Of a DNA stretch of 64,000 nucleotides, positions 52,396-62,556 are shown piece by piece. Numbering within the stretch: the first letter of the stretch is position 1; every line of letters starts with the position of its first letter. The notes under the pieces were generated by a model that saw nothing but the letters and a program-made list of their open reading frames with translations, made no database searches and was not told the DNA's origin. The DNA comes from Duganella qianjiadongensis (GTDB lineage: Bacteria > Pseudomonadota > Gammaproteobacteria > Burkholderiales > Burkholderiaceae_D), in contig NZ_WWCM01000016.1 of NCBI RefSeq assembly GCF_009857915.1, forward strand, positions 1 to 64,000. Reading direction: 5' to 3'. Made by a program: the position numbers and the translations under genes.

Positions 52396-53394
52396 TTACC
52401 AGCGCGACGCGTGGTCTTCCGTGACACCGGCCAGCCGCTGCACGCTGCGCTTCGGCTGCCCGGGCGCAGTGCGCACCCAGCCGCTGAAAGTGCCGATAGG
52501 CTGCACATAGCGGCTGGCCGCCACCAGCAGATTCTTGTCGCCGCGCCGCTCGCCTTCGGGCGTGAAAATCAGCTCCAGCAGTCCGTCATCGGTACTGATC
52601 TGCCACGGTGCCCGGCTGTCGTTGCGGTCATAGGCGAACTGCGCCGCGCCCAGCGGATACAGCTGGCCATCGAGCCAGAGGGCATTTTCCTGCGCGCCGA
52701 AGTAACCTGCTTGCAGATTAAAACCAACATCGAGATCATGCGCCGATGCCCAGCGCCATGCCGTGTTACGCGCCAGCAAACCATTCGAGTAGTCGAAACT
52801 GGCCACGCCGCCGTCCAGCGTCAGGCTCTGCCCGCCCGCGCGCAACTGGCCGCGCAGCGGCATGCCGCCCGACTTCTGGGTAGCATGTACGGCACCGTTA
52901 GCCACCGGCCCCGCTGCCAGCAGCAATGGCGCGGTCGCCGGGCCGAAACTGGCGTCGATGGCAAACTCGCCACAGCGCAGCGTCAGGCTGCTGGCACCGT
53001 CGGCGCCGGTATTGATGTGGATCTGTTTGCCCAGCAGGCGGAACTGGCTCGCACCTGCCATCCGGTGCGGCAGGCTGGCCGTGCAGCCGGGCAGGCCATC
53101 CTGCGAGAATTCGGCCAGCATGCGGCCGCTGTGGCGCTCGAAAGCGTAGGCAAAAGCCGTGTTGGTCCAGCCCACATCGACAATGGCGACGGCGCAAAAT
53201 ACCTGTTCCGTGTACAGTGCCACATAATGCCAGCGCTTATGGTGGAAGCGCCGCCACAGCCGGCTGCGCGCATAGGGCGGCGCCAGCTGGCGCCAGTCGA
53301 TAGCACCGGCCGGACCGGCGAAGCGGCCGAAAATCGGCTGGCCATCGAGGCCGGGCAAGCGCGCCGGTGCGGCAGACAGTGTCATGTGCTTCAT
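52396..53394 (-). CDS. DUF2804 family protein
   Basis: The protein has 332 residues from the ATG at 53394, where AGGA lies nine bases upstream; other starts are possible at 53427 and 53385. It has the features of DUF2804: RWHYVALYTEQVFCAVAIVD, GWTNTAFAYAFER and the ending GVTEDHASRW. The fold is probably beta-rich. The function of the family is unknown, although some genomes place it near lipid genes. It lies upstream of the Pat-type gene and is likely cotranscribed. Confidence 0.85.
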   Translation of the reverse strand: MKHMTLSAAPARLPGLDGQPIFGRFAGPAGAIDWRQLAPPYARSRLWRRFHHKRWHYVALYTEQVFCAVAIVDVGWTNTAFAYAFERHSGRMLAEFSQDGLPGCTASLPHRMAGASQFRLLGKQIHINTGADGASSLTLRCGEFAIDASFGPATAPLLLAAGPVANGAVHATQKSGGMPLRGQLRAGGQSLTLDGGVASFDYSNGLLARNTAWRWASAHDLDVGFNLQAGYFGAQENALWLDGQLYPLGAAQFAYDRNDSRAPWQISTDDGLLELIFTPEGERRGDKNLLVAASRYVQPIGTFSGWVRTAPGQPKRSVQRLAGVTEDHASRW

Positions 53395-53610
53395 ACGGCC
53401 AGATCCTGAAAGTTGAGGGTAAGACATTCGCCGGCTGAGTAACCCCGGACCCGGGAGGCGACTCTCCAGCAGCTATTCTAATAAGAAAATCAATATTGCC
53501 TGTGCGCGCGCGACAGTTTTTTTTACATTTGCGAGCACAAACGAGACATTTCCATGCAGAATTAGATGGATGGCATTCCGAGGCAAATTAGTGGACAATA
53601 CCGGCCCTTG

Positions 53611-56274
53611 ATGAATACCCCTGCCCCTCCCACCTCCCGCAGCACCATACGCCGGCTGTATCGCCTGATACTGCTACCGGCATTCGCCGTTGCCTTGCTG
53701 GCCGGGATGTGGGCGGCGGTGCTGTATCAGGTGGAACAGGAACGGGTTTCCGCCCATTACGAAGCAGTGTTGCACAGCCAGTCACTGGCCCGTACCTTGG
53801 CCGAACACACCAATCACCTGTTGCGCCAGAGCGACCACGCCACCCAGCTGTTCAAGCTGAAATTCGAGGAAACCGGCGGCAAGCTGCGTCTGACCGAGTT
53901 CAGCCGTCCGAACGGCCTGCTGGACTCGCTACTGCCCTCCAAGCTCGATCTGCCGCTGGCACTGGTGGACGCCGACGGCCGCCTGATCGACAGCCGGTCC
54001 GGCTATTTCGCGCCCCAGCTGGGCCAGCAGCCGTTCTTCCTGCACCACGCCCACAACAGCTCCGACACCGCGCTGATTACTACACCGATAGTCGAGCCCC
54101 GCACCAAGAAATGGCAGATCCAGATCTCGCGCCGGCTTAACGGTCACGATGGCCAGTTTGCCGGCGTGGTCGTGATGATGATCGATCCTGCCACCTTTGT
54201 GGAAGACTACGACCGCCTGAATCTGGACCCGGGCGGCAGCGTCATGCTGATCAGCCGCGAAAACGGCATCGCCACGGCGCGGGTGGATGAACAGCTGATT
54301 ATCAGCGATGCCATCGATTTCACTGCCGCACAGAGCGGCGGGCGCATCGGCACGCTGGACGAAATGCTGCTGGCGCGCCCCTTCGATGCAGTGGAACGGA
54401 TCTACGGCTATGCCGAAATGCCGCGCTATCTGCTGCTGGCCGTGGCCGGCAATCCCCTGCAAACGGAAATGGCGAGCTTCGAGCTGCGCCGCGAACGCTA
54501 TCTGGTGGCAGTCAGTCTGGCCTCGCTGGTGGTGCTGCTGTTCGTCGGCCTGCTGATCCAGCAGGCGCGCCGCCTGCGCCGCAGCACGCTGATGGTCAGC
54601 GAAGCGCAAGAGATGCTGCGCGCCGCCGCCGATGCCAGCATGGACTGCGTCTATCTGCTCAAAGCCTGCCGCCTGCGCAGTGCCGACAATGCCATTGCCG
54701 ATTTCACGCTGGTGGGCCTGAACGACCGCGGCGCCGCGCTGCTGGGCATGACGGCCGATCAGGCGCGCGGCAAGCGTCTGCAGGAGCTGATGCCGGAGCT
54801 GCATACCCACGGCTTCATCGAAAAATATAAAACCGTGCTGCAGACAGGCCATCCGCTGGACGAAGAATTCGAAGTCGACTTCCTGCCCAGCGGCGAGCAT
54901 TACTGGTTCCATCATCAGATCGTCCCCATCAAGGAAGGCGTGGCCGTCACCACCCGCGACATCACTCCGCGCAAAAAAAGCGAGCTGGCGATCCGCAAGA
55001 GCCAGGCCGAGCTGGCCGCTGTCAACGATGTGTCGCCACTGGGGTTGATGCGGGCCGACGCGCATGGCCAGTGCACCTATGTGAACCGCACTTTCGAATT
55101 CGTCACCGGCCTGATGCGCTCGGAAGCGCTGGGCGAGAACTGGCTGCGCGCCATCCACCCGGGCGACCGCGCCAACCTGCAGAACGCTCTCAAGCAGATG
55201 GCCGTTACCCGCCTGCCGTATCAGGACACGCTGCGCTGCGTGCATCCCGATGGCACCATCGTGTGGGTGATGTTCAAGATCGCAGCCATGATCGTCGACA
55301 AGCAGATCTACGGTTATGTGGGCACGGTAGACGATATTACCCACGTGCGCAAATCCGTCATGGCGCTGCGCGAAAGCGAGGCGCGCCTGCGCACCATCGC
55401 CGATTCCCTGCCGGCCATGGTGGCCTACATCGACAGCGAAGAGATTTTCCGCTTCCATAACATCGCCTACGAACGCGAATTCAACCGCACCGGCACCAGC
55501 GTGCTGGGCAAGAGCGTGGTCGAGACTGTGGGCGAAGCGCGCTACAGCTATCTGTCGCCGTATATCAAACGGGCGCTGGCCGGCGAAACCCTGACCTTCG
55601 AAGAAGAAGACAACAGCGACACCACCTTGCGTACTTTCGAGGTGGTGTACATACCGCAGATCGACGAGGATGGCGACACCGTGATCGGCTTCCACGTCAT
55701 GCGGCAGGATATCACCGCACAGAAACGCGAAAAGCAGCGCCTGCTGCGGCTATCCCAGATCGATGCGCTGACCGGGCTGACCAACCGCGCCGGTTTCCTG
55801 CAGAAACTCAGCGACAGCATGCACGCCAGCGCCCAGAACGGCCACCTGATGGCCGTGATGTATATGGATATCGACCGCTTCAAGCCGGTCAACGACACCT
55901 ATGGCCACAGCATAGGCGACGCCCTGCTGCGCGCCTTCTCCACCCGTCTGACCCACACCATGCGGGCCAGCGACACCATTGCCCGTCTGGGCGGCGACGA
56001 GTTCACCATCATCATGGAACGCATCAACCGCAGCGAAGACGCGACCGCGCTGGCCGCCAAGATCGTCACTGCCATGCAGGCACCGTTCGATCTGGACGGC
56101 ACCATCGTCTCGATTTCGGCCAGTATCGGCCTGACCTTCTACCGTAACGAAGACATCACGCCGGCCGAGCTGCTGCATCAGGCCGACCTGCTGCTGTATC
56201 AGGCCAAACAGAATGGCCGCAACACCTTCCGTGCCGGCCCGCCGCACGACGCAGCCAGCGGCTACGCGGCCTGA
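53611..56274 (+). CDS. Membrane sensor diguanylate cyclase with multiple PAS domains
   Basis: From the ATG at 53611 the protein has 887 residues. Membrane helices at about 18-38 and 297-317 flank a periplasmic sensor domain of Cache type. Three PAS-type domains follow (about 335-455, 465-590 and 600-720), then a GGDEF domain with intact GGDEF at 794-798 and an RxxD inhibitory site (RASD, 785-788). It is the largest cyclic di-GMP synthase in the window. No EAL domain is attached. Confidence 0.93.
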   Translation: MNTPAPPTSRSTIRRLYRLILLPAFAVALLAGMWAAVLYQVEQERVSAHYEAVLHSQSLARTLAEHTNHLLRQSDHATQLFKLKFEETGGKLRLTEFSRPNGLLDSLLPSKLDLPLALVDADGRLIDSRSGYFAPQLGQQPFFLHHAHNSSDTALITTPIVEPRTKKWQIQISRRLNGHDGQFAGVVVMMIDPATFVEDYDRLNLDPGGSVMLISRENGIATARVDEQLIISDAIDFTAAQSGGRIGTLDEMLLARPFDAVERIYGYAEMPRYLLLAVAGNPLQTEMASFELRRERYLVAVSLASLVVLLFVGLLIQQARRLRRSTLMVSEAQEMLRAAADASMDCVYLLKACRLRSADNAIADFTLVGLNDRGAALLGMTADQARGKRLQELMPELHTHGFIEKYKTVLQTGHPLDEEFEVDFLPSGEHYWFHHQIVPIKEGVAVTTRDITPRKKSELAIRKSQAELAAVNDVSPLGLMRADAHGQCTYVNRTFEFVTGLMRSEALGENWLRAIHPGDRANLQNALKQMAVTRLPYQDTLRCVHPDGTIVWVMFKIAAMIVDKQIYGYVGTVDDITHVRKSVMALRESEARLRTIADSLPAMVAYIDSEEIFRFHNIAYEREFNRTGTSVLGKSVVETVGEARYSYLSPYIKRALAGETLTFEEEDNSDTTLRTFEVVYIPQIDEDGDTVIGFHVMRQDITAQKREKQRLLRLSQIDALTGLTNRAGFLQKLSDSMHASAQNGHLMAVMYMDIDRFKPVNDTYGHSIGDALLRAFSTRLTHTMRASDTIARLGGDEFTIIMERINRSEDATALAAKIVTAMQAPFDLDGTIVSISASIGLTFYRNEDITPAELLHQADLLLYQAKQNGRNTFRAGPPHDAASGYAA

Positions 56275-56360
56275 AGCCTGCCGATTCATTTTTATCAACC
56301 TCGCCAGCGGCAACTTGCGCTATATTGTGCCCTTCCCGGCTGTCCTGAATTTCTAACTCC

Positions 56361-57599
56361 ATGCGTCTGCTGCACACCTCCGACTGGCATCTGGGCCAGA
56401 CCCTGCATCACTACGAGCGCCACTACGAACACCAGCAGTTTCTCGACTGGCTGCTGGACACACTGGAACAGCAGCAGGCCGACGCCCTGCTGGTCGCCGG
56501 CGATATCTTCGACAACGCCAATCCATCGGCCGCCTCGCAGCGCCAGTTCTACCAGTTCCTGCGCGCCGCGCGCGAACGGGTGCCGCACCTGAACCTGATC
56601 GTCATCGCCGGCAATCACGATTCGCCGGGCCGGCTGGAAGCCCCTGCGCCCCTGCTGGAAACCCACGGCACGCGCGTGATCGGCCATGTGCCGCGCATGG
56701 CCGACGGCAGCATCGACATCGGCGCCATGGTCCTGCCGCTGACAGGACGCAGCGGCGCAATCGAAGCATGGTGCCTGGCCGTGCCCTTCCTGCGTCCGGC
56801 CGATGTGCCGCGCCTGCCCCAGAGCGAAAACCAGCACAGCGGCGCCGATCCCTATCTGGCCGGCATCGCCCTGCTCTACCGCCAGGCACTGGAACACGCG
56901 CTGGCCTGCCGCAGCGGCGCACAGCCCATCTTCGCCATGGGCCACTGCCACATGGTCGACGGCCAGATGTCGGAAGACTCGGAACGGCGCATCGTCATCG
57001 GCGGCACGGAAATGCTGCCGGCCGGGATATTCGGTGCCGACATCAGCTACGCGGCGCTGGGCCATCTGCATCTGGCCCAGAGCGTGGGCAAGCAGCGCCA
57101 TATCCGCTATTGCGGCAGTCCGCTGCCGCTCTCGTTTGCGGAAATCAGCTACCCGCATCAGGTGCTGCAGATCGACATCGAAGGCACCGAACTGGGCGAG
57201 ATCACCCCCCTGCCCGTGCCGCGCGCAGTCGAACTGCTGCGCATTCCGGCCCGTCCGGCGCCACTGGCACAGGTACTGCAACAGCTGGCCGAACTCGAAA
57301 CGCAAGCCCTGCCTGCCGAGCGCCAGCCCCTGCTCGAAGTGCGGGTGCTGCTGGACGCACCGGAACCGGGCCTGCGCGCCAGGATCGAAGCGGCACTGGA
57401 CGGCAAAGCCGTGCGGCTGGCAAAAATCGAAACCACCAGCGCGGCGCGCGGCGCGCAAGCCGGCGCCGCAGCACTGACGCTGGACCAGCTGGAACGCCTG
57501 CAGCCCGATGAAATCTTCCGCCAGCTGTACCGCCAGCGCTACGATCAGGATGCGCCGCCCGACCAGCTCAGTGCTTTCGCGGAGTTGCTGCTGCCATGA
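56361..57599 (+). CDS. sbcD: Exonuclease SbcCD subunit D
   Basis: SbcD is the Mre11-type nuclease that opens DNA hairpins with SbcC. The 412-residue protein has phosphoesterase motifs SDWHLGQ, GDIFDNA and GNHDSPGRL. The stop overlaps the sbcC start (ATGA), so the two subunits are made together. Confidence 0.96.
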   Translation: MRLLHTSDWHLGQTLHHYERHYEHQQFLDWLLDTLEQQQADALLVAGDIFDNANPSAASQRQFYQFLRAARERVPHLNLIVIAGNHDSPGRLEAPAPLLETHGTRVIGHVPRMADGSIDIGAMVLPLTGRSGAIEAWCLAVPFLRPADVPRLPQSENQHSGADPYLAGIALLYRQALEHALACRSGAQPIFAMGHCHMVDGQMSEDSERRIVIGGTEMLPAGIFGADISYAALGHLHLAQSVGKQRHIRYCGSPLPLSFAEISYPHQVLQIDIEGTELGEITPLPVPRAVELLRIPARPAPLAQVLQQLAELETQALPAERQPLLEVRVLLDAPEPGLRARIEAALDGKAVRLAKIETTSAARGAQAGAAALTLDQLERLQPDEIFRQLYRQRYDQDAPPDQLSAFAELLLP

Positions 57600-60500
57600 G
57601 AATTCTGCGCATAGCCGGTAAAAATCTGGCCTCGCTGGCCGAAGAGTTCAGCGTCGACTTCCAGCAGCCGCCGCTGGCCGACAGCGGCCTGTTTGCCATC
57701 AGCGGCCCCACCGGCGCAGGCAAGAGCACCCTGCTCGACGCTCTGTGTCTGGCCCTGTACGACGCCACCCCGCGCCTGCTGCGCGTGGCCGGCCGCAATT
57801 ATCTGGCCGACGTGGGCAATGAAACCATCACCACCCAGGACACCCGCAACCTGCTGCGCCGTGGCGCAGCAGAAGGCTATGCCGAAGTGGATTTCGTCGG
57901 TAGCGACGCTGCCAGCTACCGCGCCCGCTGGAGCGTGCGGCGTGCCCGCACGCGGGCCGAAGGCGCGCTGCAGCCTACCGCCATGACGCTGCACCGCCTG
58001 CCCGCCCTGCAGCCGCTGGGCAACACCAAAACCGAGGTCAAGGCCGAGATCAAGCAGCGCATCGGCCTGTCGTTCGAGCAGTTCACCCGCGCCGTCCTGC
58101 TGGCCCAGAACGAATTCTCGGCCTTCCTCAAGGCCGAAGATAACGAACGGGGCGAACTGCTGGAGAAACTCACCGGCAGCGCCATCTACAGCGAGATTTC
58201 CATGCGCGCCTTTGCGCGCTCCAAGCAGGAACAGGAAGCGCTGCAGCGCCTGAATGACCGGCTGGCCGACCAGAAGCCGTGCAGCGAAGAGCAGCGGCAG
58301 GAACTGGCAAGCCGCCATGCCGGCGCGCTGGCCAGACAACAGGCGCTGGAGCAGCGCGGCGCGCTGCTGGAACAACAGCTACGCTGGTACCAGCAGGCCG
58401 AACGTCTGGCCGAAGCCGAGCAGCAGGCCAGTGCCGCCTGCGTGGCAGCGGCGGCTGCTATCGAAGCAGCGGCGCCGCAGCGCGCCAGTCTGGCGCAGCT
58501 GGACGCGCTGCAGCCAGCGCGGCCACTGGCAGCCGAAACCATGCGCCTGAACCGTGAAATCAGCGCCACCCGGCGCCAGATCGCCGAACTGGCCGAGCAG
58601 GTGCAGCAGGCTGGCGCTGCGCTAGCCCTGCACAGCAGCGCACAGGAGAGCGCCGCCCAGCAGTTGCAGCAGGCCGAACAGGCCCAGAGCAGCGCCGCAC
58701 CGCAACTCGATCAGGCCAAGGCGCTCGATGCGCGCATCGCCGCCCAGCTGCCAGTGTTCGAGCAAGCGGCCAGTGCCTGCGCTCAGGCCGATCAGACCGA
58801 TCAGACTACCCGCGCGGCCCAGCAGACCCGCAGCGAAGAGCGCCAGCAAGTAGCCGCCCAGCAGGAAGCCAGCAGCCGCTGGCTGGCCGAGCACCAGCAG
58901 TGGGCTGCCATGGCACAGTCGTGGGAGCGCTGGGAAGTACTGTTCGTACAGGCCGGCCAGCAGGCGGCGCAGGCCGACAGGCTGAATCAGTCGCTGGCAG
59001 GCGTGCAGCAGCAGGTGCAGCAGCAGCAGGAACTGCAGACACAGGCCCAGTCGCGGCTGGCAGCCAGTCATCAGCAACTGCAGGTGCTGGAACAGCAGCA
59101 GCAGAGCAGCGCCAGCACACTGGCGCAGTACGCGCCGGAACAGCTGCAGGCCACGCGCCGACAGCTGACTGCCCGGCGTAATTTGCTGGCCGAGGGCGAA
59201 AAGCTGTGGATAGCGCTGGATGCGCGCCAGACCCGCCACGCTTATCTTGCGCAGCAGACTGCCGACTTGCGCCATGCCGCAGCGCAGGCCGATGCCGAAC
59301 TCAAGGCAGCCCAGCAGCAGGCCGTTACGCTGCTGGCCCACAGCACGCAGGCCGAGCGCTCGCTGCAACTGGCGCAAGCGGCCTGCAGCAGCAACGTGCA
59401 GGCGCTGCGCGCCACGCTGGAAGATGGCCAGCCTTGCGCCGTGTGCGGGGCGACAGAGCATCCCTACCACCATGACGATAGCCGTCTGCTGGCCATGCTG
59501 GCCGAGCTGGAGGCGGAAGTGGCACGCTGGCGCCAGCAGGTCGAAGCCAATCTGAGCCTGCAGACGGCGCGCCGCACCACCCAGCAGGCCTGTCTGGACC
59601 AGATCAATGCACTGGCGTGCGAGACAAGCGCGCTGACACCGGCCCTGAGCGCAGCCACCAGCGCATGGCAGGCGATCCTGCCGCAGCTGCAGGCCGAAGC
59701 CATGGCAGAAGGCGCAGAACGCACCGGCTGGTTCGTCGGACAGCTAGAGCAGCTGGGCGACGCGCTGCAGGCGGTGGAAACGCAGGAACACAACTGGCAT
59801 CAGGCCCGCCAGGCGCACGAAGCGCTGCAAGTAGCGCTGGAGCGGACCCGCAACGAACACCAGCAGCAACAGCAGGCACTGGCCAGCCAGCAGACCGCAC
59901 TGGCGGAAAGCCGCAGCGTAGCCCGAGCGCTCGATGTGCAGCGGGTTGATCTGGCCTTGGCACTGAGCGCCGTGCTGGCCGACCTCGACCCCGCCTTTAG
60001 CGGCAGCGACCTGCCTAGCGACGACTGGAAGGATGCATGGCGTGCCGGTCCCGCGCGCTTCTACGCTGCGCGTCAGGCCGAAGCGGGCCAGTGGCTGCGG
60101 CAGCGCAGCAGCTACGACGAACGCCAGCAGCGCCTGCAGGCACTGGATATCGAACTGCGCGCCGGTCTGGAAGCGCAGAACAAGGCCCAGCGCGATGACG
60201 TCCACGCGCGCGTGGCCTACAGCAGCGCCGAAGCGCAGCTACAGGCTTTGCAGCAGCAGCGTCTTGCTCTGTGGGACGGCAAGGACGTGACGTCGGTGGA
60301 AGCAGCGCTGGCACTGGCCGTCAATAACGCCCGCCAGCAACTGGCCCAGCGCCAGAGCGCCGCACAGCTGGCAGCACAGGCCGGCGCACGCGCCGAAGCA
60401 ACGCTGACTCAGGCGCAGCGCCACCTGACCGGGCTGCTAGCTGCCGCCGCAGCGGCGCAGCAGGCGCTGCATGACTGGCTGGCCAGCTTCAACCAGCAGC

Positions 60501-61486
60501 AGCCGCAGCATGCGCTGGACGATCTGGAGCAGCTAGATAGCCTGCTGGCCGTCGCTGCCGCCGAGATCAGCGCCCGCCGTGCGGCCCTGCATGCGCTCGA
60601 CCGCGCCGCGGAAGCGGCGGCCACCGTGCTGCGCGAACGCCAGTTACAGCACCAGCAGCATCTGGCTACGGCGCCGCCAGCCGATAGTCTGGCAAGCGAG
60701 CTGCCGCTTGAGCACCCGCAAGCGCCCGATGAGCCTCAATCGGCAGGCCCGGATCTCCCGGCTGCGGACAGCACGGCCATGGCGGGCGAACCGTCTGGCG
60801 CCGCCATATCCGTGCCGGAGCGCCTGAGCCGCGCGCTGGCCGAGCTGAGACTAGCCTTCCAGAGCGCGCGGGAACACGCCGTGGCTGCGCAATTGGCGCT
60901 GGCAGAGGATGATGCCCGTCGCACGAAATCGGCCGCGATGATGGCGCAGATCGATGCACAGGGCGCCTGCGCACAGCGCTGGGCGCGTCTGAACGATCTG
61001 ATAGGTTCGGCCGATGGCAAGAAATTCCGCAACTACGCCCAGCAATACACGCTCGATGTCCTGCTCGGCTACGCCAATGCCCACCTGCGCCATCTGGCGC
61101 GGCGCTACCAGCTTGAACGCATCTGCCATCCGGCCAGCCCGTCGCTGGCCCTGCAGGTGCGCGACCGCGACATGGGCGATGAAATGCGCTCGGTGCACTC
61201 GCTGTCCGGCGGCGAATCCTTCCTCGTTTCGCTGGCGCTGGCGCTGGGGCTGGCCTCGCTGTCGTCCAACCGGGTAAGGGTGGAGTCCCTCTTCATCGAC
61301 GAAGGCTTCGGCAGTCTCGATGCCGATACCCTGCGCGTGGCCATGGATGCCCTCGACGGCCTGCAGGCCATGGGGCGCAAAGTGGGGGTGATCTCGCACG
61401 TACAGGAGATGACCGAGCGTATCGCTACCCGCATCCTCGTTCAGCCGGCGCCTGGCGGCAAGAGCCGCGTGAGCGTGCAGGGCTAG
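57596..61486 (+). CDS. sbcC: Exonuclease SbcCD subunit C
   Basis: SbcC is the Rad50-type ATPase of the SbcCD complex. The 1296-residue protein has Walker A GPTGAGKST at 37-45, long Gln/Ala-rich coiled coils, the zinc hook CAVC (C614, C617) at the apex, and a C-terminal ABC half with SLSGGESFLVSLALALG and FIDEGFGSLD. All parts are present and the length is somewhat above that of E. coli SbcC. Confidence 0.96.
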   Translation: MRILRIAGKNLASLAEEFSVDFQQPPLADSGLFAISGPTGAGKSTLLDALCLALYDATPRLLRVAGRNYLADVGNETITTQDTRNLLRRGAAEGYAEVDFVGSDAASYRARWSVRRARTRAEGALQPTAMTLHRLPALQPLGNTKTEVKAEIKQRIGLSFEQFTRAVLLAQNEFSAFLKAEDNERGELLEKLTGSAIYSEISMRAFARSKQEQEALQRLNDRLADQKPCSEEQRQELASRHAGALARQQALEQRGALLEQQLRWYQQAERLAEAEQQASAACVAAAAAIEAAAPQRASLAQLDALQPARPLAAETMRLNREISATRRQIAELAEQVQQAGAALALHSSAQESAAQQLQQAEQAQSSAAPQLDQAKALDARIAAQLPVFEQAASACAQADQTDQTTRAAQQTRSEERQQVAAQQEASSRWLAEHQQWAAMAQSWERWEVLFVQAGQQAAQADRLNQSLAGVQQQVQQQQELQTQAQSRLAASHQQLQVLEQQQQSSASTLAQYAPEQLQATRRQLTARRNLLAEGEKLWIALDARQTRHAYLAQQTADLRHAAAQADAELKAAQQQAVTLLAHSTQAERSLQLAQAACSSNVQALRATLEDGQPCAVCGATEHPYHHDDSRLLAMLAELEAEVARWRQQVEANLSLQTARRTTQQACLDQINALACETSALTPALSAATSAWQAILPQLQAEAMAEGAERTGWFVGQLEQLGDALQAVETQEHNWHQARQAHEALQVALERTRNEHQQQQQALASQQTALAESRSVARALDVQRVDLALALSAVLADLDPAFSGSDLPSDDWKDAWRAGPARFYAARQAEAGQWLRQRSSYDERQQRLQALDIELRAGLEAQNKAQRDDVHARVAYSSAEAQLQALQQQRLALWDGKDVTSVEAALALAVNNARQQLAQRQSAAQLAAQAGARAEATLTQAQRHLTGLLAAAAAAQQALHDWLASFNQQQPQHALDDLEQLDSLLAVAAAEISARRAALHALDRAAEAAATVLRERQLQHQQHLATAPPADSLASELPLEHPQAPDEPQSAGPDLPAADSTAMAGEPSGAAISVPERLSRALAELRLAFQSAREHAVAAQLALAEDDARRTKSAAMMAQIDAQGACAQRWARLNDLIGSADGKKFRNYAQQYTLDVLLGYANAHLRHLARRYQLERICHPASPSLALQVRDRDMGDEMRSVHSLSGGESFLVSLALALGLASLSSNRVRVESLFIDEGFGSLDADTLRVAMDALDGLQAMGRKVGVISHVQEMTERIATRILVQPAPGGKSRVSVQG

Positions 61487-61570
61487 GCAAGGTGCGGCCA
61501 AGCCGCGCCGGGCGCTATAAATTTGCTATCATTTAGCTGAGCAGATTTGCCGGCCGTCCGCCCCTAGCCC

Positions 61571-62161
61571 ATGAACCTCAGCGCCACCTCGCCACGCAGC
61601 GTCAGCCCTCCGGTCTCGCCCGGCGCGGCACCGCTGCGCGTGGCAGCGTCGGCTACACCGGCCGGTCCGGCCTCCGCTTCCAGCAGCGCGTCGCCCAGCA
61701 CCAGCTTTGCCGGCAGTTCGGCTTCCACCAACCTCTCAGCGGAAGCGCTGGCGCTCATCTCCCAGCTCAAGGCGCGCAACACGGAGGTGCGCCAGCACGA
61801 GCAGGCCCACATGGCCACGGCCGGCGGGCTGGCCACCTCGGGCGCAGCCTACACCTATCAGCGCGGCCCCAACGGGGTCGATTACGCCATCGGCGGCGAA
61901 GTCCATATCGACACGTCGCCCGGCCGCACGCCGCAGGAAACCATAGAACGGGCCCGCACCATACAGGCCGCCGCCCTGGCGCCGGCCAGTCCGTCCGGTG
62001 CCGATCAGGCGGTGGCGGCGCAGGCCCAGCAGATGGAACTACAGGCCCGCTCCGAACTGGCCATCCAGCAGGCGCAGCAACTGACCGGCAGCAGCCGCAA
62101 GCTTAGCCAGACTTACCAGGCGCCGCCGCTGGTGCCGCCCAAACTCGACATCTACGCCTGA
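61571..62161 (+). CDS. Putative SprA-like metalloprotease (HExxH)
   Basis: The 196-residue protein has a Ser/Ala/Pro-rich N-terminus, then LKARNTEVRQHEQAHMATAGG with HExxH at 76-80 and a GEVHIDTSPGRTPQETIERA segment. This is the layout of the SprA-related family of putative metalloproteases. A substrate is unknown. No signal peptide is seen. It follows sbcC by 84 bp. Confidence 0.75.
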   Translation: MNLSATSPRSVSPPVSPGAAPLRVAASATPAGPASASSSASPSTSFAGSSASTNLSAEALALISQLKARNTEVRQHEQAHMATAGGLATSGAAYTYQRGPNGVDYAIGGEVHIDTSPGRTPQETIERARTIQAAALAPASPSGADQAVAAQAQQMELQARSELAIQQAQQLTGSSRKLSQTYQAPPLVPPKLDIYA

Positions 62162-62202
62162 ATGCTAGAATGCCGCCTTTGTACGACATTCAGAGCACAA
62201 TC

Positions 62203-62412
62203 ATGTTAAAAGCACCACGCACCCTGACCTTCAAATGCGCCAAATGCGCCAAAGCCGTACAGGTACGCCTGCAGAAAGTCTCGGCCTGCTCGCACATCCA
62301 GCCATATTTCGGCGTGTGCGCCTGCGGCGAGCCGAAACACCATGCCATCGGCCAGAAAGACGCGGTGGCATCCTATCTGGCCGCACCGGAAGGCTGGACC
62401 CACCACCACTAA
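62203..62412 (+). CDS. Small Cys-rich protein, probable zinc binder
   Basis: From the ATG at 62203 the protein has 69 residues with Cys at 12, 15, 29, 39 and 41, probably a small zinc ribbon (FKCAKCAK and FGVCACGE). The length and spacing are plausible for a conserved hypothetical. I cannot name a family. Confidence 0.55.
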   Translation: MLKAPRTLTFKCAKCAKAVQVRLQKVSACSHIQPYFGVCACGEPKHHAIGQKDAVASYLAAPEGWTHHH

Positions 62413-62416
62413 GAGA

Positions 62417-62474
62417 CTGTTTCAACATGCGTGCAGCGAGGCGCGGCGACGCAGCTGCGGGCTGTTTGAAACAG
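62417..62474. repeat. GC-rich inverted repeat, REP-like
   Basis: CTGTTTCAA at 62417-62425 is complementary to TTGAAACAG at 62466-62474, and the 40 bases between are very GC-rich and could fold further. It lies in the gap between the Cys-rich gene and the next gene. The form resembles repetitive extragenic elements, but copies elsewhere cannot be checked. Confidence 0.45.
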
Positions 62475-62556
62475 GCGCCAAGCCGCCCGGGCTCAAGATT
62501 CCGGCCAGCTTACCGTTAAAAGAAATATCATCAAACGGAATCTGCTGGAATCTGCC

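Noticed and set aside
53929..55695. 588-codon minus-strand frame opposite the large diguanylate cyclase
   Set aside because: The plus strand encodes clear membrane, PAS and GGDEF domains, and the antisense frame has none.
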